NCBI GenBank assembly: GCA_944321895.1
Contig: CALUNA010000003.1
Coordinates: forward strand, 124,001 to 188,000
Length of the DNA: 64,000 bases
Source: an uncultured Bacteroidales bacterium
GTDB taxonomy: Bacteria > Bacteroidota > Bacteroidia > Bacteroidales > Paludibacteraceae
Direction: 5' to 3'
Shown: positions 25,209 through 34,061 of the stretch, piece after piece
How the letters are laid out: every line of letters begins with the position of its first letter
Position numbering within the stretch: the first letter of the stretch is position 1
Translations under genes and position numbers: made by a program
Notes under the pieces: model-generated
Database searches by the model: none
The model's input: the letters and a program-made list of their open reading frames with translations, nothing else
What the model was told of the DNA's origin: nothing

Positions 25209-25332
25209 TCGGCCTTGCGTTAACTTTCCGGCAGTCTGTGGTTTTGTTGCTTTTCCGGTGCGGTTTTGACGCGCCGCGGTTGCCCCGAATAATTATCTTT
25301 TCCGGTGTGTCTGTTAATTCATTATTTTTCCG

Positions 25333-25340
25333 TACATTTG
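25333..25340 (+). promoter_or_regulatory. Bacteroidetes -7 box for pnp
   Basis: TACATTTG with a weak TCTG at 25310-25313 (19-base spacer). It places the transcript start near 25347 and supports the ATG at 25377. Confidence 0.65.
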
Positions 25341-25376
25341 CGCCCGAAATTTTTTAGAGAATCAAAAATAATTTGT

Positions 25377-27575
25377 ATGAATGTAGTTACAAAAACCATC
25401 ACATTGGGTGATGGACGTACCATTACCTTGGAGACAGGCAAGTTGGCCAAACAGGCCGATGGCGCCGTAATGGTAACGATGGGCAAGACCATGTTGCTTG
25501 CAACGGTCTGCTCCGCACAGGATGCCGTTCCCGGCACCGATTTCATGCCGTTAACGGTAGAGTATAAGGAAAAATTCGCTTCCAACGGTCGTTTCCCCGG
25601 CGGCTTTACCCGTCGCGAAGGCCGTTCGTCCGATTACGAGATTCTTGTTTCTCGTCTGGTGGACCGCGCCTTGCGTCCGCTTTTCCCGGATGACTATCAC
25701 GCAGAAACGTTTGTGAACGTAACCCTCTATTCGGCCGATGGTGAGGACATGCCCGATGCATTGGCCGGACTGGCAGCTTCTGCCGCCATCGCCGTTTCGG
25801 ACATTCCGTTCCACGGCCCGATTTCCGAAGTGCGCGTGGCACGTATTGACGGACAGTATGTTGTGGATCCGACTTTTGCCGACCTCGAAAGAGCCGATAT
25901 GGATATCATGGTGGCTGCCACGCTGGACAACATCATGATGGTGGAAGGCGAAATGAAGGAAGTTTCCGAAGCAGATTTGCTCAATGCCATGAAAGTGGCA
26001 CACGAGGCCATTAAGGACCATTGCCGTGTGCAACTTGAACTGATGGAAGCTGCCGGCAAGACGGAAAAACGCGTGTATTGCCATGAAGTGAACGATGAAG
26101 AACTCCGCAAGGACGTACACGATAAAACTTACGCCAAAGTGTATGCGCTGGCTACGGCCTGCAATGCCGACAAACATTCGCGCGCTGCCAACTTTGAGGC
26201 TGTGAAGGAAGAATACAAAGCCAACTTCACCGAAGAAGAACTGGAAGAAAAAGGCGCATTGATAGACCGCTACTACCACGATGTGGAAAAAGAAGCCATG
26301 CGCCGCAGTATATTGGACGAAGGCAAGCGTCTGGATGGCCGCAAAACGACGGAAATCCGTCCCATCTGGTCGGAAGTTGGATACCTGCCCGGCCCTCACG
26401 GTTCGTCCATATTCACCCGTGGTGAGACGCAGTCCTTGTGTACAGTAACGCTCGGCACCAAGCGCGATGAGAAGATGGTGGACGAAGCCCTGATCCAGGG
26501 CAATGACCGTTTCCTGCTGCACTACAATTTCCCGCCTTTCTCGACAGGCGAAGCCAAAGCACAACGCGGGGTAGGACGTCGCGAAATCGGACACGGAAAC
26601 CTGGCTTGCCGCGCTTTGAAGAATATGATCCCGGAAAATTATCCTTATGTTGTCCGTGTCGTTTCCGACATTCTGGAATCGAACGGTTCGTCGAGCATGG
26701 CCACCGTTTGTGCCGGCACGCTCGCACTGATGGATGCCGGTGTGCCCATGAAAAAACCGGTTTCCGGAATAGCCATGGGCTTGATTTCCGAAAACAAGGG
26801 TAAAAATTATGCAGTCCTGTCCGATATTCTGGGTGATGAAGACCACCTCGGCGACATGGACTTCAAGGTGACCGGAACACGCGATGGCATCACCGCCACG
26901 CAAATGGATATCAAGGTGGACGGACTGAGCTACGAAATTCTTGAAAATGCCTTGAAACAGGCACACGAAGGCCGTATGTACATCCTGGACAAGATACAGG
27001 AAACCTTGCCTGCACCTCGTCCTGACTTGAAACCGCATGCTCCGCGTATTGTTACAATGACCATCCCGAAAGAAATGATTGGTGCCGTAATCGGCCCTGG
27101 CGGCAAGATTATCCAAGGCATACAAGCCGAAACCGGTGCGGTTATTTCCATTGATGAAGTGGACGATGCGGGCTTTGTGGAAGTTGCAGCATCCAACAAG
27201 GAAAGTATTGACAATGCACTGGCCAAAATCAAAGCCATTGTGGCTATTCCCGAAGTGGGCGAAGTGTACAAGGCAACCGTGAAATCGTTGATGCCTTATG
27301 GCATGTTCGTAGAATTCCTGCCGGGCCGCGAAGGCTTGCTGCATATTTCCGAAATAGACTGGAAACGCTTCGAGACAATCGAGGAAACCAACTATAAGGA
27401 GGGAGATACCATTGATGTGAAACTGCTGGACATTGATGAAAAAACCGGCAAGTTCAAACTTTCCGCCAAAGTGCTGAAGGAAAAACCCGAAGGTTATGTG
27501 GAACCGGAACCGCGTGAACGCCGGCCGCGTCCGGAACGTGGTTCGCGTCATACAAGAGGCAATCAGTCCAAATAA
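25377..27575 (+). CDS. pnp: Polyribonucleotide nucleotidyltransferase (PNPase)
   Basis: A 732-residue protein with the full PNPase layout: RNase PH domain 1 ([45 protein letters not shown]), an alpha-helical linker, RNase PH domain 2 ([61 protein letters not shown]), a KH domain ([18 protein letters not shown]) and an S1 domain ([20 protein letters not shown]). The tail is rich in Arg, Glu and Pro. PNPase degrades RNA phosphorolytically 3' to 5' and can add 3' tails. The ATG at 25377 follows the promoter, and an upstream in-frame ATG at 25305 precedes it and is excluded. It stands alone, closed by a terminator. Confidence 0.97.
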   Translation: MNVVTKTITLGDGRTITLETGKLAKQADGAVMVTMGKTMLLATVCSAQDAVPGTDFMPLTVEYKEKFASNGRFPGGFTRREGRSSDYEILVSRLVDRALRPLFPDDYHAETFVNVTLYSADGEDMPDALAGLAASAAIAVSDIPFHGPISEVRVARIDGQYVVDPTFADLERADMDIMVAATLDNIMMVEGEMKEVSEADLLNAMKVAHEAIKDHCRVQLELMEAAGKTEKRVYCHEVNDEELRKDVHDKTYAKVYALATACNADKHSRAANFEAVKEEYKANFTEEELEEKGALIDRYYHDVEKEAMRRSILDEGKRLDGRKTTEIRPIWSEVGYLPGPHGSSIFTRGETQSLCTVTLGTKRDEKMVDEALIQGNDRFLLHYNFPPFSTGEAKAQRGVGRREIGHGNLACRALKNMIPENYPYVVRVVSDILESNGSSSMATVCAGTLALMDAGVPMKKPVSGIAMGLISENKGKNYAVLSDILGDEDHLGDMDFKVTGTRDGITATQMDIKVDGLSYEILENALKQAHEGRMYILDKIQETLPAPRPDLKPHAPRIVTMTIPKEMIGAVIGPGGKIIQGIQAETGAVISIDEVDDAGFVEVAASNKESIDNALAKIKAIVAIPEVGEVYKATVKSLMPYGMFVEFLPGREGLLHISEIDWKRFETIEETNYKEGDTIDVKLLDIDEKTGKFKLSAKVLKEKPEGYVEPEPRERRPRPERGSRHTRGNQSK

Positions 27576-27590
27576 ATTTCGGATATATTG

Positions 27591-27633
27591 GAAAAGAAGC
27601 CGCTTTCCGAAAACAGGAAGCGGCTTCTTCTTT
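27591..27633 (+). terminator. Rho-independent terminator after pnp
   Basis: AGAAGCCGCTT pairs perfectly with AAGCGGCTTCT around a 12-base loop and is followed by TCTTT. Confidence 0.92.
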
Positions 27634-27765
27634 ATATTATGTTGTTGGTAATTGCGGCAGTTTTATAATCCGCAAAACGAAGCGTTCGGATTTTCCGGAA
27701 CGAAGCGTATGTTTTTTTAAAACGAAACGTTCCATGCGTGTCCTCTCCTGCGGGAGTGCCCGTGT

Positions 27766-27796
27766 TTTGCCTTTTCTCCGAAATTCCTTATCTTTG
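27766..27796 (+). promoter_or_regulatory. Bacteroidetes promoter for the small lipoprotein gene
   Basis: TTTG (27766-27769), 19 bases, TATCTTTG (27789-27796), 25 bases before the ATG at 27822. Confidence 0.8.
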
Positions 27797-27821
27797 CCGG
27801 AAACTTTTAATTTTTTTAGCC

Positions 27822-28220
27822 ATGAAAACTGCAATCTATTTCCTTTCCGTATGCCTTGCCCTGTGCCTTGCGGCCTGCAATAACCAGAACGAACCAGAAC
27901 CCACGCCAGACCACCAGCCTGCAAACCCAAAAACTTTCAGCCTTGCAGGGAAAATGTATGTAGGGACAAGCGAAACAACTTCTGGTGTAGCAGATGGAAG
28001 TTTTTATGTTTATATCTTCACAGCAGATAGTATAAAAAGATACATTACTCCGAACTCTGATTATACCCCCATAGAAAACCAGCCATATTTAAGCAACAGC
28101 ACATACATACTTAAATATCCCGACATAGAAGCCAATGAATATCCGTGGCCAAGAGTATTTACCATGATAGATACGCTCACAATACAATACAATGAAAACA
28201 AATGTTTTTTAGTTTATTAG
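27822..28220 (+). CDS. Small predicted lipoprotein of unknown function
   Basis: A 132-residue protein with a clear lipoprotein signal (YFLSVCLALCLAAC/NNQN) followed by a Pro/Glu linker (EPEPTPDHQPANPKT). The body of about 95 residues is polar and Tyr-rich (SFYVYIFTADSIKRYITP, NSTYILKYPDIEANEYP) and may form a small beta domain. I do not recognise a family. The stop overlaps the stop region of the converging gene at 28217 by four bases. The region is more AT-rich than pnp. Confidence 0.75.
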   Translation: MKTAIYFLSVCLALCLAACNNQNEPEPTPDHQPANPKTFSLAGKMYVGTSETTSGVADGSFYVYIFTADSIKRYITPNSDYTPIENQPYLSNSTYILKYPDIEANEYPWPRVFTMIDTLTIQYNENKCFLVY

Positions 28221-28810
28221 TCTTGTATCATCAAATAACTTCCGCTTCTATACAACTGCCCCGATTCCGTTGCGCTTGTCGGCAGCCCTTTCATTCTGAC
28301 GTCCAGGCTGCTTTTTGAGTTGTACACGTAAAAGTGGCTGTCGGAATTGGCAATTACTGCCATGCCGTCGTTGGCAAGCACGCAAGCACGGTCTATGCCG
28401 ACAACCTTAATGCTACTTTGTTCTATATTGGCTTTAAAGTTGGCAGATACCGGCAGGGCTGTATAACTGCTCCAGCCTGTGTCAAAATAAATGTCGGCTT
28501 TCATCTTAAAGGTGAATGATATGCCCAAGGTGAGTGTCCCTGCGTTCAACTCGAGTTCCTTTGCGTCCAACGAAACGTATTTACTTGCATTTTTGCTGCC
28601 AGATGTATAATGATCCGTACTGGCTGTTTTTCTTGCGCTGGATTGGCATGACAGATTCACACTCGAGACGGTGTATGTTGCTTTTACAGCCGTCCCCTGT
28701 TTGAGCGAGATGGTACATGCCGTCCCCGTAATGTTTGAAATTATCCTGTAATCGTAAGAGGAAACCCCGCTGCTTATTTTTGCATCAGCGTCGCAATAGA
28801 AATATAACAA
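28217..28810 (-). CDS. Phage structural-protein-like fragment, no good start codon
   Basis: An open frame of 197 residues. It has no ATG, only a TTG at 28810 (LYFYCDADAKISSG), and an in-frame stop at 28823, so it may be a 5'-truncated remnant or use TTG. No signal peptide is seen. The body is Ser/Thr/Lys-rich and beta-rich, and the C-terminal GLPTSATESGQLYRSGSYLM matches the pattern (GLPTS...G-LYR-G) that I recall at the ends of Bacteroidales phage tail or structural proteins. That match suggests a prophage leftover. No other phage genes surround it. A near-consensus -7 (TATATTTC) lies just upstream. Expression is uncertain. Confidence 0.5.
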   Translation of the reverse strand: MLYFYCDADAKISSGVSSYDYRIISNITGTACTISLKQGTAVKATYTVSSVNLSCQSSARKTASTDHYTSGSKNASKYVSLDAKELELNAGTLTLGISFTFKMKADIYFDTGWSSYTALPVSANFKANIEQSSIKVVGIDRACVLANDGMAVIANSDSHFYVYNSKSSLDVRMKGLPTSATESGQLYRSGSYLMIQD

Positions 28811-28848
28811 AATTTGTGGCTTTCATTCGGCCTCTGAAATATTTTTCC

Positions 28849-28878
28849 TTTGGTTTTTACAGATTTTCGCTATCTTTG
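28849..28878 (+). promoter_or_regulatory. Bacteroidetes promoter for etfBA-acyl-CoA dehydrogenase operon
   Basis: TTTG (28849-28852), 18 bases, TATCTTTG (28871-28878). The leader to the etfB ATG is about 90 bases. Confidence 0.7.
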
Positions 28879-28973
28879 TGGCTGTTTTGTTTTAACCGAT
28901 ACCGGAAAAATAAATCATGCCGCAGCCGACGGCTGTCCGGCAAATAGAAATGCTTATATAAAAACAAGTAATT

Positions 28974-29846
28974 ATGATTTTGAAAATTGTAGTGCTTGCC
29001 AAGCAAGTACCTGACACACGAAATGTGGGAAAAGATGCCATGACACCCGAAGGTACGGTCAACCGTTCCGCTCTGCCAGCCATCTTCAACCCCGAAGATC
29101 TGAATGCCCTCGAACAGGCGCTCCGCCTCAAGGACCTCAATCCCGGCTCGACCGTTACAATGCTTACCATGGGACCTCCCCGCGCGGCTGATATCATCCG
29201 TGAAGGTTTGTTCCGTGGCGCCGATGATGGTTATCTGTTGACCGACCGCGCATTTGCAGGAGCCGATACCTTGGCTACTTCGTATGCCTTGGCTACGGCT
29301 ATCAGGAAAATCGGACAACCCGACATCATTATTGGTGGCCGTCAGGCTATTGACGGTGATACCGCTCAGGTTGGTCCTCAGGTAGCTGAAAAGTTGGGAT
29401 TGACACAAATTACCTATGCTGAGGAAATCCTCAAATGTGAAAACGGACGCATCACTGTACGTCGTCACATTGACGGAGGTGTGGAAACGGTGGAAGGACC
29501 TCTTCCCATTGTTATTACCGTCAACGGTTCGGCTGCTCCTTGCCGTCCGCGCAACGCCAAACTGGTGATGAAATACAAGAAAGCCCTTGTGCCTCTTGAA
29601 ATGCCGGCTGAAGGTCTTCCTTATGCAGACGAATATAAAAACAAACCTTATCTCACCCTTAACCAATGGAGCACTGCCGATATTGATGCCGATTTGCAGC
29701 AATGCGGTTTGAGCGGTTCTCCAACAAAGGTGAAATCGGTTGAAAACATTGTGTTCCAGGCCAAGGAAAGCAAGACACTTACCGCATCCGACCAGGATAT
29801 TGACAACCTGATGAAAGAATTGTTAGCTAACCATACAATAGGATAA
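28974..29846 (+). CDS. etfB: Electron transfer flavoprotein subunit beta
   Basis: A 290-residue protein with the FixA/EtfB signatures: KIVVLAKQVPDTRNVG at the start, NPEDLNALEQALRLKD, VTMLTMGPPRAADIIREGL, GADTLATSYALATAI and IIIGGRQAIDGDTAQVGPQVAEKLG. EtfB binds AMP and, with EtfA, carries electrons from acyl-CoA dehydrogenases to the quinone pool or, in some anaerobes, to a bifurcating partner. EtfA follows after six bases and an acyl-CoA dehydrogenase after that, the standard cluster of Bacteroidales. Whether the pair bifurcates electrons cannot be decided by eye. Confidence 0.95.
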   Translation: MILKIVVLAKQVPDTRNVGKDAMTPEGTVNRSALPAIFNPEDLNALEQALRLKDLNPGSTVTMLTMGPPRAADIIREGLFRGADDGYLLTDRAFAGADTLATSYALATAIRKIGQPDIIIGGRQAIDGDTAQVGPQVAEKLGLTQITYAEEILKCENGRITVRRHIDGGVETVEGPLPIVITVNGSAAPCRPRNAKLVMKYKKALVPLEMPAEGLPYADEYKNKPYLTLNQWSTADIDADLQQCGLSGSPTKVKSVENIVFQAKESKTLTASDQDIDNLMKELLANHTIG

Positions 29847-29852
29847 GAAATT

Positions 29853-30875
29853 ATGAATAACGTATTTGTATATTGCGAGATAGAAGGCACAAAAGTGGCC
29901 GAAGTAAGTCTGGAGCTTCTCACCAAAGGACGCAAGTTAGCTAACCAACTGGGTGTTAGTCTGGAAGCGATTTGTGCCGGTCATAATATTAAAGGAAATG
30001 TGGAATCGCAGGTTCTTCCTTTCGGGGTGGACAAACTGCATTTGTTTGATGCGGAGGGATTGTTCCCTTATACCTCCAAGCCTCATACTTCCATTTTGGT
30101 AAATCTGTTCAAGCAGGAAAAACCGCAAATCTGTCTGATGGGTGCTACCGTTATTGGCCGTGACCTCGGTCCGCGTGTTTCTTCTGCACTTACCAGCGGT
30201 TTGACAGCCGACTGTACGGCATTGGAAATCGGTCCGCACGACGACAAGAAAGCCGGTGTGCACTATGACAACCTGTTGTATCAGATTCGTCCAGCATTTG
30301 GTGGTAACATTGTGGCTACCATTGTCAATCCGGAACACCGTCCGCAAATGGCAACCGTTCGTAGCGGTGTGATGAAGATGGAAGTGCTTGACCCGAACTA
30401 CAAAGGCGAAGTAATTGTGCATGATGTAGCCAAGTTTGTTCCAGATACCGACTATGTGGTAAAAGTGATTGAACGCCATGTGGAGGCTGCCAAAAACAAC
30501 CTCAAGGGTGCACCTATCATTGTAGCCGGTGGTTATGGTGTCGGTTCACGTGAAGGTTTCGGACTGCTCTATGATTTGGCCAAGGAATTGCATGCTGAAG
30601 TGGGTGCTTCCCGTGCAGCGGTCGATGCAGGATTCTGCGACCATGACATGCAAATCGGACAGACCGGTGTAACCGTTCGCCCGAAAGTCTATATCGCTTG
30701 CGGTATTTCTGGTGCCATCCAGCACATTGCCGGTATGAAGGAAAGCGGCATTATCATTTCTGTCAACAGCGACCCCAACGCGCCAATCAACACGATTGCT
30801 GATTATGTCATTACGGGTACGGTGGAAGAAGTGCTGCCCAAAATGATCAAATATTACAAAGCGAACAGTAAGTAA
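29853..30875 (+). CDS. etfA: Electron transfer flavoprotein subunit alpha
   Basis: A 340-residue protein. The N-terminal domain (VFVYCEIEGTKVAEVSLELL, PQICLMGATVIGRDLGPRVSSAL) is followed by the FAD-binding C-terminal domain (AAVDAGFCDHDMQIGQTG, VYIACGISGAIQHIAGM, IISVNSDPNAPINTIADYVI). It pairs with EtfB upstream. The gap to the acyl-CoA dehydrogenase gene is 20 bases. Confidence 0.95.
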   Translation: MNNVFVYCEIEGTKVAEVSLELLTKGRKLANQLGVSLEAICAGHNIKGNVESQVLPFGVDKLHLFDAEGLFPYTSKPHTSILVNLFKQEKPQICLMGATVIGRDLGPRVSSALTSGLTADCTALEIGPHDDKKAGVHYDNLLYQIRPAFGGNIVATIVNPEHRPQMATVRSGVMKMEVLDPNYKGEVIVHDVAKFVPDTDYVVKVIERHVEAAKNNLKGAPIIVAGGYGVGSREGFGLLYDLAKELHAEVGASRAAVDAGFCDHDMQIGQTGVTVRPKVYIACGISGAIQHIAGMKESGIIISVNSDPNAPINTIADYVITGTVEEVLPKMIKYYKANSK

Positions 30876-30895
30876 CCCCAAAAACAGATACAACA

Positions 30896-32605
30896 ATGGC
30901 AAATTACTATAAAGACATTCCGGAACTCAAATATCATTTGAACAATCCGATGATGGAGCGCATCTGCCAACTCAAGGAGCGCGACTACAGAGACAAGGAC
31001 CAGTATGACTATGCCCCGCAGGACTATGCGGATGCAATGGACTCTTATGACAAAGTGCTTGAAATTACCGGTGAAATCACGGGTGAAACCATTGCTCCGA
31101 ATGCAGAAGGTGTGGATGCAGAAGGTCCAAAATGTGAAAACGGACGTGTTCATTATGCTTCCGGAACTCAACAAAACCTCAACGCCATGGTGGCTGCCGG
31201 TCTTAACGGCATGACCATGCCACGTTGCTATGGTGGCTTGAATTTCCCTATCACTCCTTATACCATGTGTGCGGAAATCGTTGCAGCTGCCGATGCTGGT
31301 TTTGGCAACATCTGGTCTCTGCAAGACTGTATTGAAACTCTTTACGAATTTGGAAACGAAGACCAACACAGCCGTTTCATTCCTCGCATTTGCGCTGGTG
31401 AAACCATGTCCATGGACTTGACCGAACCGGATGCCGGTTCTGACTTGCAGAGCGTTATGCTCAAGGCCACTTTTGATGAAGAAAACAACTGCTGGCGCTT
31501 GAATGGTGTAAAACGCTTTATCACCAACGGTGACGCTGATATCCACTTGGTATTGGCCCGTTCGGAAGAAGGCACCAAGGACGGACGTGGTCTTTCCATG
31601 TTTATCTATGACAAGCGCAATGGTGGTGTGAATGTGCGCCGTATTGAAAACAAGTTGGGTATCCACGGTTCTCCTACTTGCGAATTGGTTTACAAGAACG
31701 CAAAAGCCGAATTGTGCGGCGACCGCAAATTGGGTCTTATCAAATATGTAATGGCATTGATGAACGGTGCCCGTTTGGGAATTGCCGCTCAGTCAGTAGG
31801 TTTGAGCCAGGCTGCTTACAACGAAGCATTGGCTTATGCCCGCGACCGTCAGCAGTTCGGTAAGGAAATTATCCATTTCCCGGCTGTTTATGACATGCTT
31901 TCCATTATGAAGGCAAAACTTGATGCCGGACGTGCATTGCTTTATCAAACAGCCCGTTATGTAGATATCTACAAGGCTTTGGATGATATCGCCCGTGAAC
32001 GCAAACTTACTCCGGAAGAACGTCAGGAACAGAAGCAATATGCCAAACTGGCCGATGCTTTCACTCCGCTTGCCAAGGGTATGAACTCTGAATATGCCAA
32101 CCAGAATGCTTACGATTGTATCCAGGTACACGGCGGTTCGGGTTTCATGATGGAATACGCTTGCCAGCGTATCTACCGTGATGCCCGTATCACCAGCATT
32201 TATGAAGGAACTACCCAGTTGCAAACTGTGGCTGCCATCCGTTATGTAACCAATGGCGCTTATGCCGCTATTTTGCGTGACTATGAAAAAGTGGCTTGCA
32301 GTGAAAAGATGCAACCGTTTATGGAGCGCGTAAAAGCCATGACTGACAAGTTTGAGGCATGCACCAATCTGGTGAAGGAGGCCCAAAACCAGGAACTGCA
32401 CGACTTTATGGCACGCCGTCTCTATGAAATGGCAGCCGTATGTGTTATGTCGCACCTGATTATCCAAGATGCAACACGTGCACCTGAAATGTTTGAAAAA
32501 TCTGCTTTGATTTACGTCAACTATGCCGCAGCCGAAGTGGAAAAACATGACAGTTTTATCCGCTCGTTCAACGTAGAAGATTTGCAGCAATACGTTCAAG
32601 CCTAA
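30896..32605 (+). CDS. Acyl-CoA dehydrogenase family protein
   Basis: A 569-residue flavoenzyme. It contains MCAEIVAAADAGFGNIWSLQ, the FAD/substrate signature MDLTEPDAGSDLQSVMLKA, NGVKRFITNGDADIHLV, RQQFGKEIIHFPAVYDML, VHGGSGFMMEYACQRIYRDA and ITSIYEGTTQLQTVAAI, whose Glu is the usual catalytic base position. It is longer than short-chain enzymes because of a C-terminal extension of about 120 residues, as seen in Bacteroidales homologues next to etfBA. It oxidises an acyl-CoA to an enoyl-CoA, or runs in reverse during butyrate-type fermentation. The chain-length preference is unknown. Confidence 0.93.
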   Translation: MANYYKDIPELKYHLNNPMMERICQLKERDYRDKDQYDYAPQDYADAMDSYDKVLEITGEITGETIAPNAEGVDAEGPKCENGRVHYASGTQQNLNAMVAAGLNGMTMPRCYGGLNFPITPYTMCAEIVAAADAGFGNIWSLQDCIETLYEFGNEDQHSRFIPRICAGETMSMDLTEPDAGSDLQSVMLKATFDEENNCWRLNGVKRFITNGDADIHLVLARSEEGTKDGRGLSMFIYDKRNGGVNVRRIENKLGIHGSPTCELVYKNAKAELCGDRKLGLIKYVMALMNGARLGIAAQSVGLSQAAYNEALAYARDRQQFGKEIIHFPAVYDMLSIMKAKLDAGRALLYQTARYVDIYKALDDIARERKLTPEERQEQKQYAKLADAFTPLAKGMNSEYANQNAYDCIQVHGGSGFMMEYACQRIYRDARITSIYEGTTQLQTVAAIRYVTNGAYAAILRDYEKVACSEKMQPFMERVKAMTDKFEACTNLVKEAQNQELHDFMARRLYEMAAVCVMSHLIIQDATRAPEMFEKSALIYVNYAAAEVEKHDSFIRSFNVEDLQQYVQA

Positions 32606-32628
32606 TTTTGAACTAATATAGGTTTATG

Positions 32629-32662
32629 CGGGGGCGTACTGAAAAGTGCGGCCCCGTTTGTT
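32629..32662 (+). terminator. Terminator after the acyl-CoA dehydrogenase gene
   Basis: CGGGGGCGTACT pairs with AGTGCGGCCCCG around GAAA (one mismatch, one G-U), followed by TTTGTTTT. Confidence 0.85.
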
Positions 32663-33028
32663 TTGGGTTTTCTAATGGTATCTTTATTGCGCCATGCCGC
32701 AGAAATGCGGTATCCAGATTCTCGTTTCATATACTATTTCCCCTTTTTACCGAGAAGATGAAGATTGGGATGGTGACAACTCAATTTTTGTTGTGTAATA
32801 ATTGGCCATCTTATTACGTAATTAATGTTACGATGTTTACGTAATGGGAAAAATTGTGTATTGTCATCATTGACAAGGGAAGAGCGGGCTTATGTAAATA
32901 GGGAACAACCCAATTATTTGCTGATTAATCTTCTAAAATAATCTGCTACAGAAAATAGCACGATAGCTTTACGTGCATGGGAGAAAATCTTTTTTTTTGC
33001 ACATTTTTGTCCGAAATGTGCGGAAAAT
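32663..33028. other. AT-rich spacer upstream of fabI with several palindromes
   Basis: No gene is supported. It contains ATTACGTAAT (32813-32822), TTACGTAA (32837-32844) and TTGTCA-TCAT-TGACAA (32861-32876), which look like protein-binding sites. Confidence 0.6.
32813..32876. promoter_or_regulatory. Candidate operator cluster upstream of fabI
   Basis: Two TTACGTAA palindromes have centres 23 bp apart, and a perfect 6-4-6 palindrome TTGTCA-TCAT-TGACAA follows 16 bases later. They lie about 150-200 bp before the fabI promoter. The cognate factor is unknown. Confidence 0.4.
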
Positions 33029-33059
33029 TTTGCCGATCGTAATATTTGGCGTAATTTTG
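33029..33059 (+). promoter_or_regulatory. Bacteroidetes promoter for fabI
   Basis: TTTG (33029-33032), 19 bases, TAATTTTG (33052-33059), 23 bases before the ATG. Confidence 0.85.
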
Positions 33060-33082
33060 CGGCTCATTTTAAAAGGACTATT

Positions 33083-33940
33083 ATGAGTTACAATCTATTG
33101 AAAGGTAAAAGAGGCATTGTTTTCGGTGCCTTGAACAACATGTCCATTGCCTGGAAAGTGGCTGAACGTGCTGTAGAAGAAGGTGCGACGATTGCATTGA
33201 CCAATACGCCGATAGCCGTGCGCATGGGCGAGGTGCAGGCTTTGTCTGAAAAGCTGAATGCCCCGATAATTCCGGCTGATGCGACGAGCGTGCAGGATTT
33301 GGAAGAAGTCTTCACCAAATCCGTGGAACTGCTGGGCGGTAAAATCGATTTCGTTTTGCATTCCATCGGTATGAGCCCGAATGTACGCAAGAAACGCACA
33401 TACGATGATTTGGATTACGACATGCTGGCCAAAACTTTGGACATTTCGGCTGTTTCGTTTCATAAAATGCTGCAAACGGCCAAAAAACTCGATGCCATAG
33501 CGGAAGGTGGTTCGGTGGTTGCGCTGACTTATGTTGCCGCACAACGTACATTCTTCGGTTATAACGACATGGCCGATGCCAAAAGCCTGCTGGAATCAAT
33601 AGCACGCAGTTTCGGTTACATTTACGGACGCGAGAAGAACGTGCGTATCAACACCATTTCGCAGTCACCGACCATGACAACGGCCGGGAGCGGCGTGAAA
33701 GGCATCGACCATTTGATGGACTTTGCCGAAAAGATGAGTCCGCTTGGAAATGCGAATGCGGATGATTGTGCCGATTATTGCATCACAATGTTCTCCGACC
33801 TGACCCGCAAGGTAACGATGCAGAACTTGTATCATGATGGCGGTTTCTCCAGCATGGGCATGAGCTTGCGGGCTATGAACCAATATAGTAAAGGATTGGA
33901 AGAATATACCGATGAAAACGGGAAAATCATTTATGGATAA
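33083..33940 (+). CDS. fabI: Enoyl-[acyl-carrier-protein] reductase [NADH]
   Basis: A 285-residue SDR-fold enzyme that reduces enoyl-ACP in the last step of each fatty-acid elongation cycle. FabI features are LLKGKRGIVFGALNNMSIAWKVA in the cofactor region, DFVLHSIGMSP, and the active-site Tyr-x6-Lys in YNDMADAK. INTISQSPTMTTAGSGVKG and the C-terminal GGFSSMGMS region also match. It is monocistronic, with its own promoter upstream and a terminator downstream. Confidence 0.96.
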   Translation: MSYNLLKGKRGIVFGALNNMSIAWKVAERAVEEGATIALTNTPIAVRMGEVQALSEKLNAPIIPADATSVQDLEEVFTKSVELLGGKIDFVLHSIGMSPNVRKKRTYDDLDYDMLAKTLDISAVSFHKMLQTAKKLDAIAEGGSVVALTYVAAQRTFFGYNDMADAKSLLESIARSFGYIYGREKNVRINTISQSPTMTTAGSGVKGIDHLMDFAEKMSPLGNANADDCADYCITMFSDLTRKVTMQNLYHDGGFSSMGMSLRAMNQYSKGLEEYTDENGKIIYG

Positions 33941-33962
33941 GCATTGTAAAATGAAAATCCGG

Positions 33963-33994
33963 AAAAGTTGGCGGAAATCCTGCCAACTTTTTTT
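33963..33994 (+). terminator. Terminator after fabI
   Basis: AAAAGTTGGC pairs with GCCAACTTTT around a nine-base loop and runs into a T tract. Confidence 0.93.
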
Positions 33995-34002
33995 GTACAT
34001 CA

Positions 34003-34034
34003 TTTGCCCATCTGCCAAAAACCTTGTACGTTTG
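34003..34034 (+). promoter_or_regulatory. Bacteroidetes promoter for the DUF2156-GNAT pair
   Basis: TTTG (34003-34006), exactly 20 bases, TACGTTTG (34027-34034), 27 bases before the ATG at 34062. Confidence 0.88.
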
Positions 34035-34061
34035 CATTCTGTTGTTTAGACTTGCATTTCC

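Noticed and set aside
25551..27551. A 666-codon minus-strand open frame
   Set aside because: It is antisense to pnp, whose domains are unmistakable.
32626..32844. A 72-codon plus-strand frame after the acyl-CoA dehydrogenase gene
   Set aside because: It begins inside the terminator hairpin and has no promoter or protein-like features.
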